Assembly (NCBI RefSeq): GCF_947493735.1
Contig: NZ_CANLSL010000005.1
Coordinates: 1-64,000 of the forward strand
From: an uncultured Acinetobacter sp.
Lineage (GTDB): Bacteria > Pseudomonadota > Gammaproteobacteria > Pseudomonadales > Moraxellaceae
Length of the DNA stretch: 64,000 nucleotides
Reading direction: 5' to 3'
Numbering within the stretch: the first letter of the stretch is position 1; every line of letters begins with the position of its first letter. Position numbers and translations under genes: made by a program. Positions 9,378 through 17,904 of this stretch are shown piece by piece. A model generated the notes under the pieces. The model worked only from the letters and a program-made list of their open reading frames with translations. It was not told the DNA's origin and made no database searches.

Positions 9378-10628
9378 TTATGCTTTTGAATCATCAGCTT
9401 TTGTCGAATCAGAATCTGAGTCTACTATTGATTCAGCATTATTCTCCACGCCACTCTTCGCTTGTTGCTTCGATGTATGATTTTTCAACTGCTCGCCCAG
9501 CTGAGGTTCTTGTGATGACAATAATTCCATATCACTGAATTGCTCAGATAGCCTGATCTGATGCGCCCCATACCACACGCTTTGCTCATAGCTATCACGT
9601 AGATGTCTAAACAAGACCACGATCACGGCTGCGACTGGTAAGGCAATTAACATTCCTGCAAAACCAAGCAACTGCGCACCCGCCAACACCGCAAAAACAA
9701 CAGCAACAGGTGATAAGCCTATTTTATCGCCCAATAAGAAAGGCTGTAACACATAACCTTCAATCGCCTGACCAATCATAAAGACCACAAGAACAAGGAA
9801 TAACTGCATCCAATCGACACCAAACTGCAATAAGGAAGCAACCACAGCCGCGATAATTCCCACAGCAAAACCAAGATAAGGAATAATACTGGCAAGCCCT
9901 GCAACAATACCGATGATCAAGCCCACTTCAATGCCAATCAACTGCAATCCAACAGCATAAACAATCCCAAGTAAAATCATCACCAAAAACTGCCCTTTCA
10001 CAAAGGCACCAAGCACTTGATTACACTCTTTGGCAATACCGATGACACTGCTTTCAAATGGACGAGGAATTGCACGTTGCATATGTTTAAGCATCTTGTC
10101 CCAATCAAGCAAGAAGTAAAAAGTAATGATCGGGATTAAAATAAACATGCCACCGATTTGAATAAAATTTAGCCCTGATTGAGCCAAACGCAGTGCCACA
10201 TCTTGCAGATTATCCACACTATAATTGGTCTGAATATACTCCATCGCCACGACAGTCATTTCATCGGTATTGAGCTCCATTTCCACTAGATTGAAAGTAT
10301 CGGACAGCCATGGCAAAAATGTCCCATTAATCCAAGCAATCATCTCTGGGATATGATCACGCGCATAGATCAACTGCGCCCATATCATCGGCATAATGAA
10401 CCAACCGACCAAGACCAAACCGACAATAATAATCAAAAACACGGAGGTAATCGCAATCCAACGTGGGAAGCCAAAGCCGAGTATACGATCAACAAGTGGA
10501 CTAAAAAGATATGCCACTAAAAATGCAATCAAAAATGGAATAACAACTGGGAGAAGCAAGTAAAGCAAATAAATAAACAGTGCTACACCAGCGAGTATGA
10601 ACACTCTTTTCAACACCAAATCATGCAT
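9378..10628 (-). CDS. AI-2E family / PerM-type membrane transporter
   Basis: The 416-residue inner-membrane protein has about eight hydrophobic segments. These include LFIYLLYLLLPVVIPFLIAFLV near the N-terminus, MILLGIVYAVGLQLIGIEVGLIIG in the middle, and LLGFAGMLIALPVAAVIVVLF before a hydrophilic, Ser/Asp-rich tail. This is the AI-2E transporter superfamily (TqsA/PerM); the substrate is not known for this subgroup. ATG 10628 has AGGAA about 9 nt upstream, whereas ATG 10637 touches it, so 10628 is preferred. It is divergent from purM, and hda follows directly. Confidence 0.85.
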   Translation of the reverse strand: MHDLVLKRVFILAGVALFIYLLYLLLPVVIPFLIAFLVAYLFSPLVDRILGFGFPRWIAITSVFLIIIVGLVLVGWFIMPMIWAQLIYARDHIPEMIAWINGTFLPWLSDTFNLVEMELNTDEMTVVAMEYIQTNYSVDNLQDVALRLAQSGLNFIQIGGMFILIPIITFYFLLDWDKMLKHMQRAIPRPFESSVIGIAKECNQVLGAFVKGQFLVMILLGIVYAVGLQLIGIEVGLIIGIVAGLASIIPYLGFAVGIIAAVVASLLQFGVDWMQLFLVLVVFMIGQAIEGYVLQPFLLGDKIGLSPVAVVFAVLAGAQLLGFAGMLIALPVAAVIVVLFRHLRDSYEQSVWYGAHQIRLSEQFSDMELLSSQEPQLGEQLKNHTSKQQAKSGVENNAESIVDSDSDSTKADDSKA

Positions 10629-10781
10629 GGTTAACATTTCCTAAGAGATCGGGGTGGCATCGGTAGTTATTTTCTTTTAACGAAACCAATTTTTAAGAAA
10701 AAGATAGCATTTTATGCAAGAAAAATCATAAGAATTATGTATATTCAGGTATAATCACCCGCCAATGCGGAGACTTCACTT

Positions 10782-11864
10782 ATGAGCAACTCAACTTCAA
10801 ATTCAAACACCAATTCAAGCACAGGCTTAAGCTATAAAGATGCTGGTGTAGACATCGAAGCTGGCGACCTACTCGTCGAGCGAATCAAATCTGTCGCAAA
10901 ACGCACAACTCGCCCAGAAGTGATGGGTGGACTCGGTGGTTTTGGCGCATTGTGTAAAATTCCAAAAGGCTATGAAGAGCCCGTGCTTGTTTCAGGTACA
11001 GATGGTGTAGGAACTAAACTACGCCTTGCGCTACAACTCAACAAACATGACACCATCGGACAAGACTTGGTGGCAATGTGCGTCAACGATTTACTGGTTA
11101 CTGGTGCGGAGCCTTTATTCTTCCTCGACTACTATGCAACAGGTCATTTAAATGTTGACGTTGCTGCCAATGTCGTGACAGGTATTGGTAAAGGCTGTGA
11201 ACTTGCAGGATGTGCGTTGGTTGGTGGCGAAACAGCTGAAATGCCGGGAATGTACGAAGGTGAAGATTACGACCTTGCAGGATTTTCGGTGGGTGTGGTT
11301 GAACACAGCAAGATTATTGATGGCACCAAAGTCAAAGCAGGCGATGTGCTGATCGGATTAGCTTCAAGTGGTGCGCATTCAAACGGTTATTCATTGCTTC
11401 GCAAAATCATTGATGTGAAAAATATTGACTTAAATACCCAAGTAGACGGCAAATTACTCAGTGAAGTGGTGATGGAACCAACTCGTATTTATGTCAAGCC
11501 AGTGCTTGAACTGTGCAAGCAAGTTGATGTGCATGCGATGGCGCATATCACAGGCGGTGGTCTACCGGGCAACGTACCACGTGTTTTACCAGATGGTCTA
11601 CGTGCAACGATTGATGAAAGCTCTTGGCAATGGCCTACCTTATTCAAACTTTTACAAGCTGAAGGTCAAGTTGAACAGTTTGAAATGTATCGCACCTTTA
11701 ACTGTGGCGTAGGTATGGTCATTGCTGTCGATGCAGCAGATGCTGACAAAACCATTGAAATTCTGAATGTGCAAGGTGAGTCTGCATGGAAAATTGGCAC
11801 AATTGAAGCAGATAGTGCATCAGTCAAAGATGCTGATGAAAAAATCCGTGTGGTCTTTGCCTAA
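10782..11864 (+). CDS. purM: Phosphoribosylformylglycinamidine cyclo-ligase (AIR synthetase)
   Basis: It closes FGAM to aminoimidazole ribotide using ATP, the fifth step of purine synthesis. The 360-residue protein opens with a Ser/Asn-rich stretch ([14 protein letters not shown]), then [21 protein letters not shown]. Conserved segments include a GTDGVGTKL metal/ATP motif, a [11 protein letters not shown] loop, and [16 protein letters not shown] near the C-terminus. A TATAAT at 10750-10755 could be its -10 element, with the ribosome site GGAG 9 nt before ATG. It is the first gene of purMN, with purN following after 41 bp. Confidence 0.95.
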   Translation: MSNSTSNSNTNSSTGLSYKDAGVDIEAGDLLVERIKSVAKRTTRPEVMGGLGGFGALCKIPKGYEEPVLVSGTDGVGTKLRLALQLNKHDTIGQDLVAMCVNDLLVTGAEPLFFLDYYATGHLNVDVAANVVTGIGKGCELAGCALVGGETAEMPGMYEGEDYDLAGFSVGVVEHSKIIDGTKVKAGDVLIGLASSGAHSNGYSLLRKIIDVKNIDLNTQVDGKLLSEVVMEPTRIYVKPVLELCKQVDVHAMAHITGGGLPGNVPRVLPDGLRATIDESSWQWPTLFKLLQAEGQVEQFEMYRTFNCGVGMVIAVDAADADKTIEILNVQGESAWKIGTIEADSASVKDADEKIRVVFA

Positions 11865-11905
11865 TTTTTCATGGTCTGTTGCATAGCTTGGCGTCTGATT
11901 AAATA

Positions 11906-12553
11906 ATGAAACGTATTGCAGTATTGGTTTCAGGAAGCGGTAGCAACCTGCAAGCCTTAATTGATGCCGAGCATCAAAATCAACTCGGCAAGGGCAAAAT
12001 TGTTGGTGTACTCAGTAATAAAGCGGATGCCTATGCGCTGACACGCGCCCAACAAGCCAATATTGATACTGCAATCATTTGCCACAAAGACTTTCCTAAT
12101 CGGGAAAGTTTTGATCAACAGATGCATCAACAACTGCTCGATTGGAATATTGATCTCGTGGTACTTGCTGGATTTATGCGGATTTTATCCAGCGACTTTG
12201 TCAGCCAATGGCAAGGTCGCCTGCTCAATATTCACCCCTCTCTCCTACCGCATTACAAAGGCATGCATACCCATCAACGAGTGCTCAATACTGGCGAGCG
12301 TTTTCATGGTTGTACCGTGCATTTCGTCACTGCAGAGCTAGATGCAGGCCAAGCAATTATCCAAGCAGTTTTAGAGGTTCGACATTCGGATACCGTAGAA
12401 TCACTTGCTACTCGCATTCACCCTTTAGAGCACAAAATCTATCCTCAAGCCGTACGATGGTTTTGTAACGAACAACTCATTTGGTGTGAAAATCAAGCTT
12501 ATTTCCAAAACAAACCGTTACAAGAAAGTCTAAAAGTTTGCTACTTTGACTGA
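11906..12553 (+). CDS. purN: Phosphoribosylglycinamide formyltransferase 1
   Basis: It transfers a formyl group from 10-formyl-THF to GAR, step three of purine synthesis. The 215-residue protein opens with MKRIAVLVSGSGSNLQALID, a phosphate-binding loop. It contains the catalytic Asn-His-Asp set: NIHPSLLPHYKGMHTHQ holds the Asn and His, and CTVHFVTAELDAGQAI carries the Asp. It lies 41 bp after purM and is probably co-transcribed. The protein is slightly longer than E. coli PurN at its C-terminus. Confidence 0.93.
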   Translation: MKRIAVLVSGSGSNLQALIDAEHQNQLGKGKIVGVLSNKADAYALTRAQQANIDTAIICHKDFPNRESFDQQMHQQLLDWNIDLVVLAGFMRILSSDFVSQWQGRLLNIHPSLLPHYKGMHTHQRVLNTGERFHGCTVHFVTAELDAGQAIIQAVLEVRHSDTVESLATRIHPLEHKIYPQAVRWFCNEQLIWCENQAYFQNKPLQESLKVCYFD

Positions 12554-12860
12554 ATTCACTTGCTATATCGATTATTTTTTAAGCAAAAATCTGATTTAAT
12601 CAGCCACTTTTTGCACATTTTCTAAGTTTTTAACAATCAAGACATTTTTTTGCACTAATCAGTTCTCAATAAATATGCATAAAAAACAAACCACTATAAA
12701 AAAACATTGGCTTTTTCAACAATTTCATTAGATTTTTGCAAAATTTCAGTTATAGTAATTACATGAGTGAAACATCACGATTACATTTCTTATAAACTCC
12801 TCATGAATATTGGTTTTTATAAGCTATAAAGTTTTAACTTAGCCTCACGGATTGATGATA
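12554..12860. other. A+T-rich spacer upstream of the FadL-type porin gene
   Basis: About 300 bp without a gene. It is strongly A+T-rich, with several poly-T tracts (for example around 12580 and 12640). The porin promoter probably lies near 12730-12760, but no element close to consensus could be fixed. No hairpin terminator for purN is obvious. Confidence 0.4.
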
Positions 12861-14153
12861 ATGAAAATCAAGACTCTTACCGCTGCACTTGCATGTGCAC
12901 TTCCTGTAACTGGTGCTTTCGCTGCCGCTCTAGATCGCTCTGGTCAATCAATTTCTGCTTTTTTACAACCGGGTAACTATTTTGAAGCAGGTATTTCTGT
13001 ATTAGATCCAAACGTTTCTGGTAAGGTACGTAATGGGTATACTCCAAATGCTGCCCTTCCTGCTAGTTCAGCTGGATTACAAAATACTAGCGTAGGAGAA
13101 ATGGCAGAGGACTACTACTTCCCTAGCGCCGCACTAAAACTACAAGTTACAGATAACTTCTCTTTTGGTTTAATTTACGACCAACCATTTGGTGCCGAGG
13201 TTGAGTATAGTACTGGTACTCAAAAAACTACTGCCTTACCAGGCCCATTAGCTCCGTTAGGTAATCAAGGTGCTTTTCACAATGGCACAGAAGGTACTTC
13301 TGTAGAGGTTAAATCACAAAGTATTTCAATGCTTTTTGGCTACCAACCAACTGAAAATTTTAATTTTTATGCTGGCCCTGTCTATCAAACAATGAAAGGC
13401 GATGTTCAACTGCGTGGTTTAGCATACGGTGGAACTGCTACTTTTGGTGGCTATAATGCCAGCATTAAAGAAACTGGTGATATTGGTTGGTTAGCTGGTG
13501 CGGCTTTCCAAATTCCTGATATTGCATTAAAAGCATCTGTTACATATCGCTCTGAAATTGAACACTCTGTAAATGCTAAAGAAAGTTTTAATTCAGCTGG
13601 TCTATTTGCTGGTTTAAATGCAGTTCCATCTAAAGAAACCACTATTACAACCCCACAGTCGGTTAATCTTGACTTGCAAAGCGGTATTATGGCGGACACA
13701 GTTGCCTTTGCTAACATTCGCTGGGTAAATTGGAAGGATTTCTCAATCCAGCCTGATAAATTTACTACAGCAAGCAAACATCCTGCTGTACAAGCATCAA
13801 CAGGTAAACCTGAATTTGCTCTTATTGCATATACTGATGACCAATGGTCTGTAAACGCTGGTGTTGGTCGCAAAGTGACTGACAAATGGGCAGGTAATGT
13901 TTCTGTAGGTTATGACACAGGTGCGGGTAACCCTATATCAACCTTAGGTCCAACTGAAGGTTACTGGAACGTTGGCCTAGGTCTACAATTCTCACCTGCT
14001 GCAAACTACTTTATCGCTGGTGGCGTAAAATACTTCTGGTTAGGTGATGCCAAAGCTCAAGCTGGTTCTCAATTTGACACTCCAAACTATGTTGCTGAAT
14101 TTGAAGACAACAACGCTATCGCTTATGGTTTAAAATTGGGCTACCGCTTCTAA
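12861..14153 (+). CDS. OmpP1/FadL-family outer membrane transporter
   Basis: A 430-residue outer-membrane beta-barrel that takes up hydrophobic compounds such as long-chain fatty acids. It has an N-terminal signal peptide (MKIKTLTAALACALPVTGAFA) and the barrel ends in the terminal aromatic pattern LKLGYRF recognised by the BAM machinery. Length and N-terminal hatch-like segment (AALDRSGQSISAFLQPGNYFEAG) fit the FadL family. ATG 12861 was chosen over ATG 12855 and TTG 12852 for signal-peptide shape; the ribosome site is weak. A strong terminator follows. Given the wax ester and desaturase genes nearby, fatty acids or hydrocarbons are plausible substrates. Confidence 0.85.
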   Translation: MKIKTLTAALACALPVTGAFAAALDRSGQSISAFLQPGNYFEAGISVLDPNVSGKVRNGYTPNAALPASSAGLQNTSVGEMAEDYYFPSAALKLQVTDNFSFGLIYDQPFGAEVEYSTGTQKTTALPGPLAPLGNQGAFHNGTEGTSVEVKSQSISMLFGYQPTENFNFYAGPVYQTMKGDVQLRGLAYGGTATFGGYNASIKETGDIGWLAGAAFQIPDIALKASVTYRSEIEHSVNAKESFNSAGLFAGLNAVPSKETTITTPQSVNLDLQSGIMADTVAFANIRWVNWKDFSIQPDKFTTASKHPAVQASTGKPEFALIAYTDDQWSVNAGVGRKVTDKWAGNVSVGYDTGAGNPISTLGPTEGYWNVGLGLQFSPAANYFIAGGVKYFWLGDAKAQAGSQFDTPNYVAEFEDNNAIAYGLKLGYRF

Positions 14154-14170
14154 GCCACACCCAATCTATC

Positions 14171-14204
14171 AAAAAGGCGAGCCATTTATGACTCGCCTTT
14201 TTTA
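14171..14204 (+). terminator. Intrinsic terminator after the FadL-type gene
   Basis: The stem AAAAGGCGAG / CTCGCCTTTT has a short loop and is followed by T residues, 18 bp after the porin stop codon. Confidence 0.88.
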
Positions 14205-14228
14205 GTGCTTAAAAATTTTAAAATTATT

Positions 14229-14309
14229 AGACCTCTTGTAAAAATATTTACAACCCCTTTGTTTTCCCCCTTCTCAAGGGGGAACTATAGGGGGTTTTGC
14301 AAGAGATCT
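14229..14309. repeat. 81-bp palindromic (MITE-like) element
   Basis: The outer 15-bp inverted repeats match at 13 of 15 positions (AGACCTCTTGTAAAA at 14229-14243 against TTTTGCAAGAGATCT at 14295-14309). An inner C-rich/G-rich hairpin (CCCCCTTCTCAAGGGGG) lies between them. The right end abuts and overlaps the thrH stop codon. It is transposase-free, so probably mobilised in trans or fixed. Confidence 0.65.
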
Positions 14310-14925
14310 ATTCAGGAATATTACGTTGCGATACCGAACGAATCGCTTGTTTCAACGCTTCATAGCCATGTAACGGTGGGAACTGTGGAAATTCCGCAAT
14401 CACATTTTCAGGCGCATCAAAAAGGAAACCATGATCGGCTTCGCCCAACATCGTAGTATCGTTATACGAATCCCCTGCGGCAATTACCCGAAAGTTTAAA
14501 CCGTGTAAGGCTTTAACTGCTTGACGTTTTTGATCTGGCTGACGCAATTTATACGCGGTAATCATGCCATTTTCATCGGTTTCCAATTTATGGCAAAACA
14601 GTGTCGGCCAACCAAGCTGCTGCATGAGTGGATGTGCAAAGTCATAAAAAGTATCTGACAGGATAATCAGTTGAAAATGGGTACGCACCCATTCCACGAA
14701 TTCTTTTGCGCCTTCGAATGGTCCCATCTCAGCAATCACTTCCTGAATATCATGAATACCGAGATGATGTTCTTTTAAAATATTTAAGCGTTGTGTCATC
14801 AACACATCATAGTCAGGAATATCTCGTGTGGTGGCTTCTAATTCTTTAATGCCAGTTTTTTTTGCAAAGTTGATCCAAATCTCTGGCACCAAAACGCCTT
14901 CAAGGTCTAAACAAACGATTTCCAT
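14308..14925 (-). CDS. thrH: Bifunctional phosphoserine phosphatase / homoserine phosphotransferase
   Basis: A haloacid-dehalogenase-fold enzyme of 205 residues that removes phosphate from phosphoserine and can pass it to homoserine, linking serine and threonine synthesis. Motif I appears as CLDLEGVLVPE near residues 5-15 (nucleophile Asp and a Glu in place of the usual second Asp, the ThrH signature). Motif II is LIILSDTFYDF, and motif IV is AAGDSYNDTTMLGEA. It is monocistronic, and a MITE-like element lies against its 3' end. ThrH is characteristic of Pseudomonas and Acinetobacter. Confidence 0.92.
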   Translation of the reverse strand: MEIVCLDLEGVLVPEIWINFAKKTGIKELEATTRDIPDYDVLMTQRLNILKEHHLGIHDIQEVIAEMGPFEGAKEFVEWVRTHFQLIILSDTFYDFAHPLMQQLGWPTLFCHKLETDENGMITAYKLRQPDQKRQAVKALHGLNFRVIAAGDSYNDTTMLGEADHGFLFDAPENVIAEFPQFPPLHGYEALKQAIRSVSQRNIPE

Positions 14926-15034
14926 GTATGCTCCAACGTATACGATGATTAAAAATTTGGCGTTAGTTTAACATTAGTCTGCAAAAATAAGATGTCATTT
15001 CACAGCTTTTCTCGATGCTTTGGTTTGTATGCCA

Positions 15035-15083
15035 TTGCTTTATAGACTTTGCTTTATAGACTTTGCTTTATAGACTTTGCTTT
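15035..15083 (+). repeat. Tandem repeat, 14-bp unit, about 3.5 copies
   Basis: The unit TTTGCTTTATAGAC repeats head-to-tail with period 14 (visible as 'tatagactttgcttta' recurring) and decays into TTTGCTTTGTATGG. It lies about 100-150 bp before the cysH start. Copy number changes here would alter spacing in the upstream region. Confidence 0.85.
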
Positions 15084-15184
15084 GTATGGTTTTCGCATTT
15101 TTCTAGTGTATTGCCTTGAATACTCCTATACTAAGCCTCAATAACATCCTATTGATTATTGCAATTATTTTAGAGAAATTTGCC

Positions 15185-15811
15185 ATGAGTTTAGATTTAG
15201 ACATCGCACAGATTAATAGCGACCTGAATAATGATGCTGAAAAAATCGTTGAATGGGCACTGAGCCTTGATCAAAAAGCAATTATCACCACCAACTTTCG
15301 TCCTTTCGAAGCGGTGATCTTACACATGATCACGCAACGTAAACCTGACATTCAAGTGGTGTGGATGGATAATGGCTATAACACCGAAACCACCTATAAA
15401 TATGTCGATGAAATCAGCAAATTATTAAATTTAAATCTCACCACATATCTTCCAAAGCGCTCACGTGCTCATCGTGAAGCGATTGATGGTGAAGTGCCTG
15501 CACTTGATGATCCAAAACATGAAGCATTTACAGCAGAAGTAAAGCTAGAGCCATTCGAGCGTGCTTTATCCGAGCTTGCACCTCAGGTTTGGTTTACCGC
15601 ATTACGTGCAACCGATACCGCTGTTCGTGCCGAGATGGACGCTGTCAGTATTAACTCAGACGGTTTAATCAAAGTTGCACCACTGCTCAAATGGACATCA
15701 AAAGACCTTTGGGAATATATGCAAAAACACAATTTGCCTGATAATGAAGATTATTTTGATCCAACTAAAGGTGAAGAACACCGTGAATGTGGCTTACATC
15801 TAAGCCACTAA
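15185..15811 (+). CDS. cysH: Phosphoadenylyl-sulfate (PAPS) reductase
   Basis: It reduces PAPS to sulfite with thioredoxin in assimilatory sulfate reduction. The 208-residue protein has the PP-loop region TTNFRPFEAVIL (in place of the usual SGG..D loop, see Part 2) and the redox-active C-terminal EHRECGLHLSH, whose Cys forms the thiosulfonate intermediate. It holds only this one Cys, so it lacks the CC...CxxC cluster ligands of APS reductases and should act on PAPS. ATG 15185 was chosen because residues MSLDLDIAQINSDL fit the family N-terminus; a TTG at 15116 would add a hydrophobic stretch with no family match. Confidence 0.85.
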   Translation: MSLDLDIAQINSDLNNDAEKIVEWALSLDQKAIITTNFRPFEAVILHMITQRKPDIQVVWMDNGYNTETTYKYVDEISKLLNLNLTTYLPKRSRAHREAIDGEVPALDDPKHEAFTAEVKLEPFERALSELAPQVWFTALRATDTAVRAEMDAVSINSDGLIKVAPLLKWTSKDLWEYMQKHNLPDNEDYFDPTKGEEHRECGLHLSH

Positions 15812-15860
15812 GTTTAGTCCAATAGGTCCCAAATTCAGTTTGATGAATTTTCTTACATTT

Positions 15861-15887
15861 AAAGCCACTTCAAGTGGCTTTTTTTAT
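15861..15887 (+). terminator. Intrinsic terminator after cysH
   Basis: The stem AAAGCCACTT / AAGTGGCTTT has a minimal loop and seven T residues after it, 50 bp past the stop codon. Confidence 0.88.
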
Positions 15888-16016
15888 GGTGAATGGTTGG
15901 TCTATCAAGCTTTATTGCTATTCCCTTTCAAACTGCCTATGCTACTATAGACAGGTAGAATGGAATTTATTGATAATTCTTAGGGATAGCTTTTTCAGGA
16001 TATAAGGCGCATAAGT

Positions 16017-17396
16017 ATGAGACCACTCAATCCTATTGATTTTATTTTTCTGTCTTTAGAGAAAAGAAAACAGCCGATGCATGTCGGTGGATTATTTTTG
16101 TTTAAATTACCAGAGAATGCGCCTACTAGCTTCATTCATGATCTTGTCCAAGACATCCGTCGCTCGAAAGCACCACCTGTTGCACCATTTAATCAAGTTC
16201 TCAGCGGTATATTTTGGGATGTCGATCAAGAGTTCGATCTAGATCATCACTTTCGCCATATTTCCTTACCTGCACCAGGTCGTATTCGTGAGTTATTAAC
16301 CTATATTTCTCAAGAACATAGTTCACTTATCGATCGTGCAAAACCGCTTTGGACATGCCACATCATCGAAGGGATCGAAGACAATCGCTTTGCCATGTAC
16401 ATCAAAATCCATCATGCAATGGTTGATGGTGTGGCAGGAATGCGTTTGATCGAGAAATCTTTTTCAAGCACTCCAAATGAAGCGATGGTTCCACCATGGC
16501 AGGTGCGTAACAATAAAATGAAACGTCCTGAGCCAAAACCTGTCAATACACTAAAATCGATTGTGAAATTTGCACGTTCACAGTTCCAAGCAGCACCGAT
16601 TGTATCGAAAGAACTTTACCAAGCATTCACCAAAGAGCGTGGTAAAAACCCTGATTATGTTTCGACTTCTCAAGCGCCTGCTTCGATTTTAAATCAACGT
16701 GTCAGTTCATCACGTCGTTTCGCCGCACAATCTTTTGAGTTACAGCGTTTTCGCAATATCGCCACTTGTCTCCATGTAACGATTAATGATGTGGTACTTG
16801 CCGTTTGCTCGGGTGCGATTCGCTCTTATTTATTGTCCATTAATCAACTACCAAAACGCCCATTAATCGCAATGGTACCTGCATCGCTTCGTTCTGATGA
16901 TTCGAATACAGGCAACAGCATCACCATGATTTTGGCAAATTTAGCGACACACAAAGCCAGTCCGCTTGATCGTATTGCCATCATTCAACGTAGTATGCAA
17001 AACACCAAAGATCGCTTTAAGCGTATGACCACACAGCAGATATTTAATTATAGTGCGTTGGTTTACGGTCCTGCAGGTGTTAACATGTTGTCAGGCCTTA
17101 TGCCTAAGAATCAAGCATTCAACTTGGTGATTTCTAACGTTCCGGGACCAAAAGAGCCTTTATATTGGAATGGCGCTCAACTTGATGCGCTCTATCCCGT
17201 CTCGATTGTCATGGATGGTCAAGCACTCAACATTACCATGACCAGTTACTTAGATAAGCTCGAAGTCGGTTTAACCGCATGTCGTCAAGCTTTGCCGAGT
17301 ATGCAGAACTTGCTTACTTTGCTTGAAGATGAAATCCAAACTTTCGAGCAAATGTGCCAAATTACGTATCAAGATAATTTAAGAACCACAGCTTAA
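16017..17396 (+). CDS. atfA: Wax ester synthase / acyl-CoA:diacylglycerol acyltransferase
   Basis: It joins fatty acyl-CoA to fatty alcohol (wax ester) or diacylglycerol (triacylglycerol) to make neutral-lipid storage bodies. The 459-residue protein is very similar, as recalled, to the A. baylyi enzyme throughout. It starts MRPLNPIDFIFLSLEKRKQP, has the catalytic HHAMVDG motif near residue 132, and a PLIAMVPASLRSDD segment plus NLVISNVPGPKEPLYWNGA near the C-terminus. It is transcribed alone, flanked by terminators on both sides. A putative -10 lies near 15943 (CTATAG), but no firm promoter could be set. Confidence 0.96.
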   Translation: MRPLNPIDFIFLSLEKRKQPMHVGGLFLFKLPENAPTSFIHDLVQDIRRSKAPPVAPFNQVLSGIFWDVDQEFDLDHHFRHISLPAPGRIRELLTYISQEHSSLIDRAKPLWTCHIIEGIEDNRFAMYIKIHHAMVDGVAGMRLIEKSFSSTPNEAMVPPWQVRNNKMKRPEPKPVNTLKSIVKFARSQFQAAPIVSKELYQAFTKERGKNPDYVSTSQAPASILNQRVSSSRRFAAQSFELQRFRNIATCLHVTINDVVLAVCSGAIRSYLLSINQLPKRPLIAMVPASLRSDDSNTGNSITMILANLATHKASPLDRIAIIQRSMQNTKDRFKRMTTQQIFNYSALVYGPAGVNMLSGLMPKNQAFNLVISNVPGPKEPLYWNGAQLDALYPVSIVMDGQALNITMTSYLDKLEVGLTACRQALPSMQNLLTLLEDEIQTFEQMCQITYQDNLRTTA

Positions 17397-17435
17397 GGAA
17401 AATATCAAACTGTTGAGTTGATATAACCTCCATGT

Positions 17436-17466
17436 AAAAACGCCAGTGATATCACTGGCGTTTTTA
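17436..17466. terminator. Perfect palindrome terminator
   Basis: AAAAACGCCAGTGAT at 17436-17450 is a perfect reverse complement of 17451-17465, with T residues on both strands. It terminates atfA and could also act on minus-strand transcripts. Confidence 0.88.
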
Positions 17467-17580
17467 TCTGTGGAATCAGTATATTACTCAATTGCTACAC
17501 TATATTTTGATTGTTATTTGTGGGAGCATTCTATTTAAGGAGATTATGATTAAAAATAGAATCAACAAAAATCAAAATAA

Positions 17581-17742
17581 TTATTTACGGCAACGTGACA
17601 ACAGTTGCGAACATGCCATTTGAATCATTTCTTTAGTCACACGCACTTCTTCGCCTGACTCAGACACCATATAACAACGATTTACACGAGTAAGCTCAAT
17701 CGCCGTTGCACCTGTTTTTAATAGCGTTTTCGTTGCACCCAT
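17581..17742 (-). CDS. Small conserved-looking protein, 53 aa, unknown function
   Basis: ATG 17742 has AGAGGTG 6 nt upstream, whereas a longer TTG-type start lacks one. The product begins MGATKTLLKTGATAIELTRV and continues with VNRCYMVSESGEEVRVTKEMIQ, ending in Cys-Arg-Lys. It is basic and has two or three cysteines spread along its length but no clear zinc motif or signal peptide. It is flanked by the atfA terminator and the rng 3' end. No family was recognised; it may be a small regulatory or stress protein. Confidence 0.5.
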   Translation of the reverse strand: MGATKTLLKTGATAIELTRVNRCYMVSESGEEVRVTKEMIQMACSQLLSRCRK

Positions 17743-17904
17743 AGTATTCACCTCTTTGGCTTTCAAACTCAACTTTTAAAAAAAATAAAAGCTCGTTTGT
17801 TGGCTATATTGACGATGATTACAGTATTAAGGAGGTGCTAAAAAAAGTAAAACTTGAGTTGTAACAAACAATTATCGCAATTTGTTACAGCTTGGTAGAT
17901 TATG

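Noticed and set aside
13451..13885. Minus-strand frame inside the FadL-type gene
   Set aside because: No start signal and no recognisable content; it is an antisense shadow of a well-supported porin gene.
15035..15083. CRISPR-like array before cysH
   Set aside because: Units follow one another without spacers, period 14 bp, and no cas genes are near. It is a simple tandem repeat.
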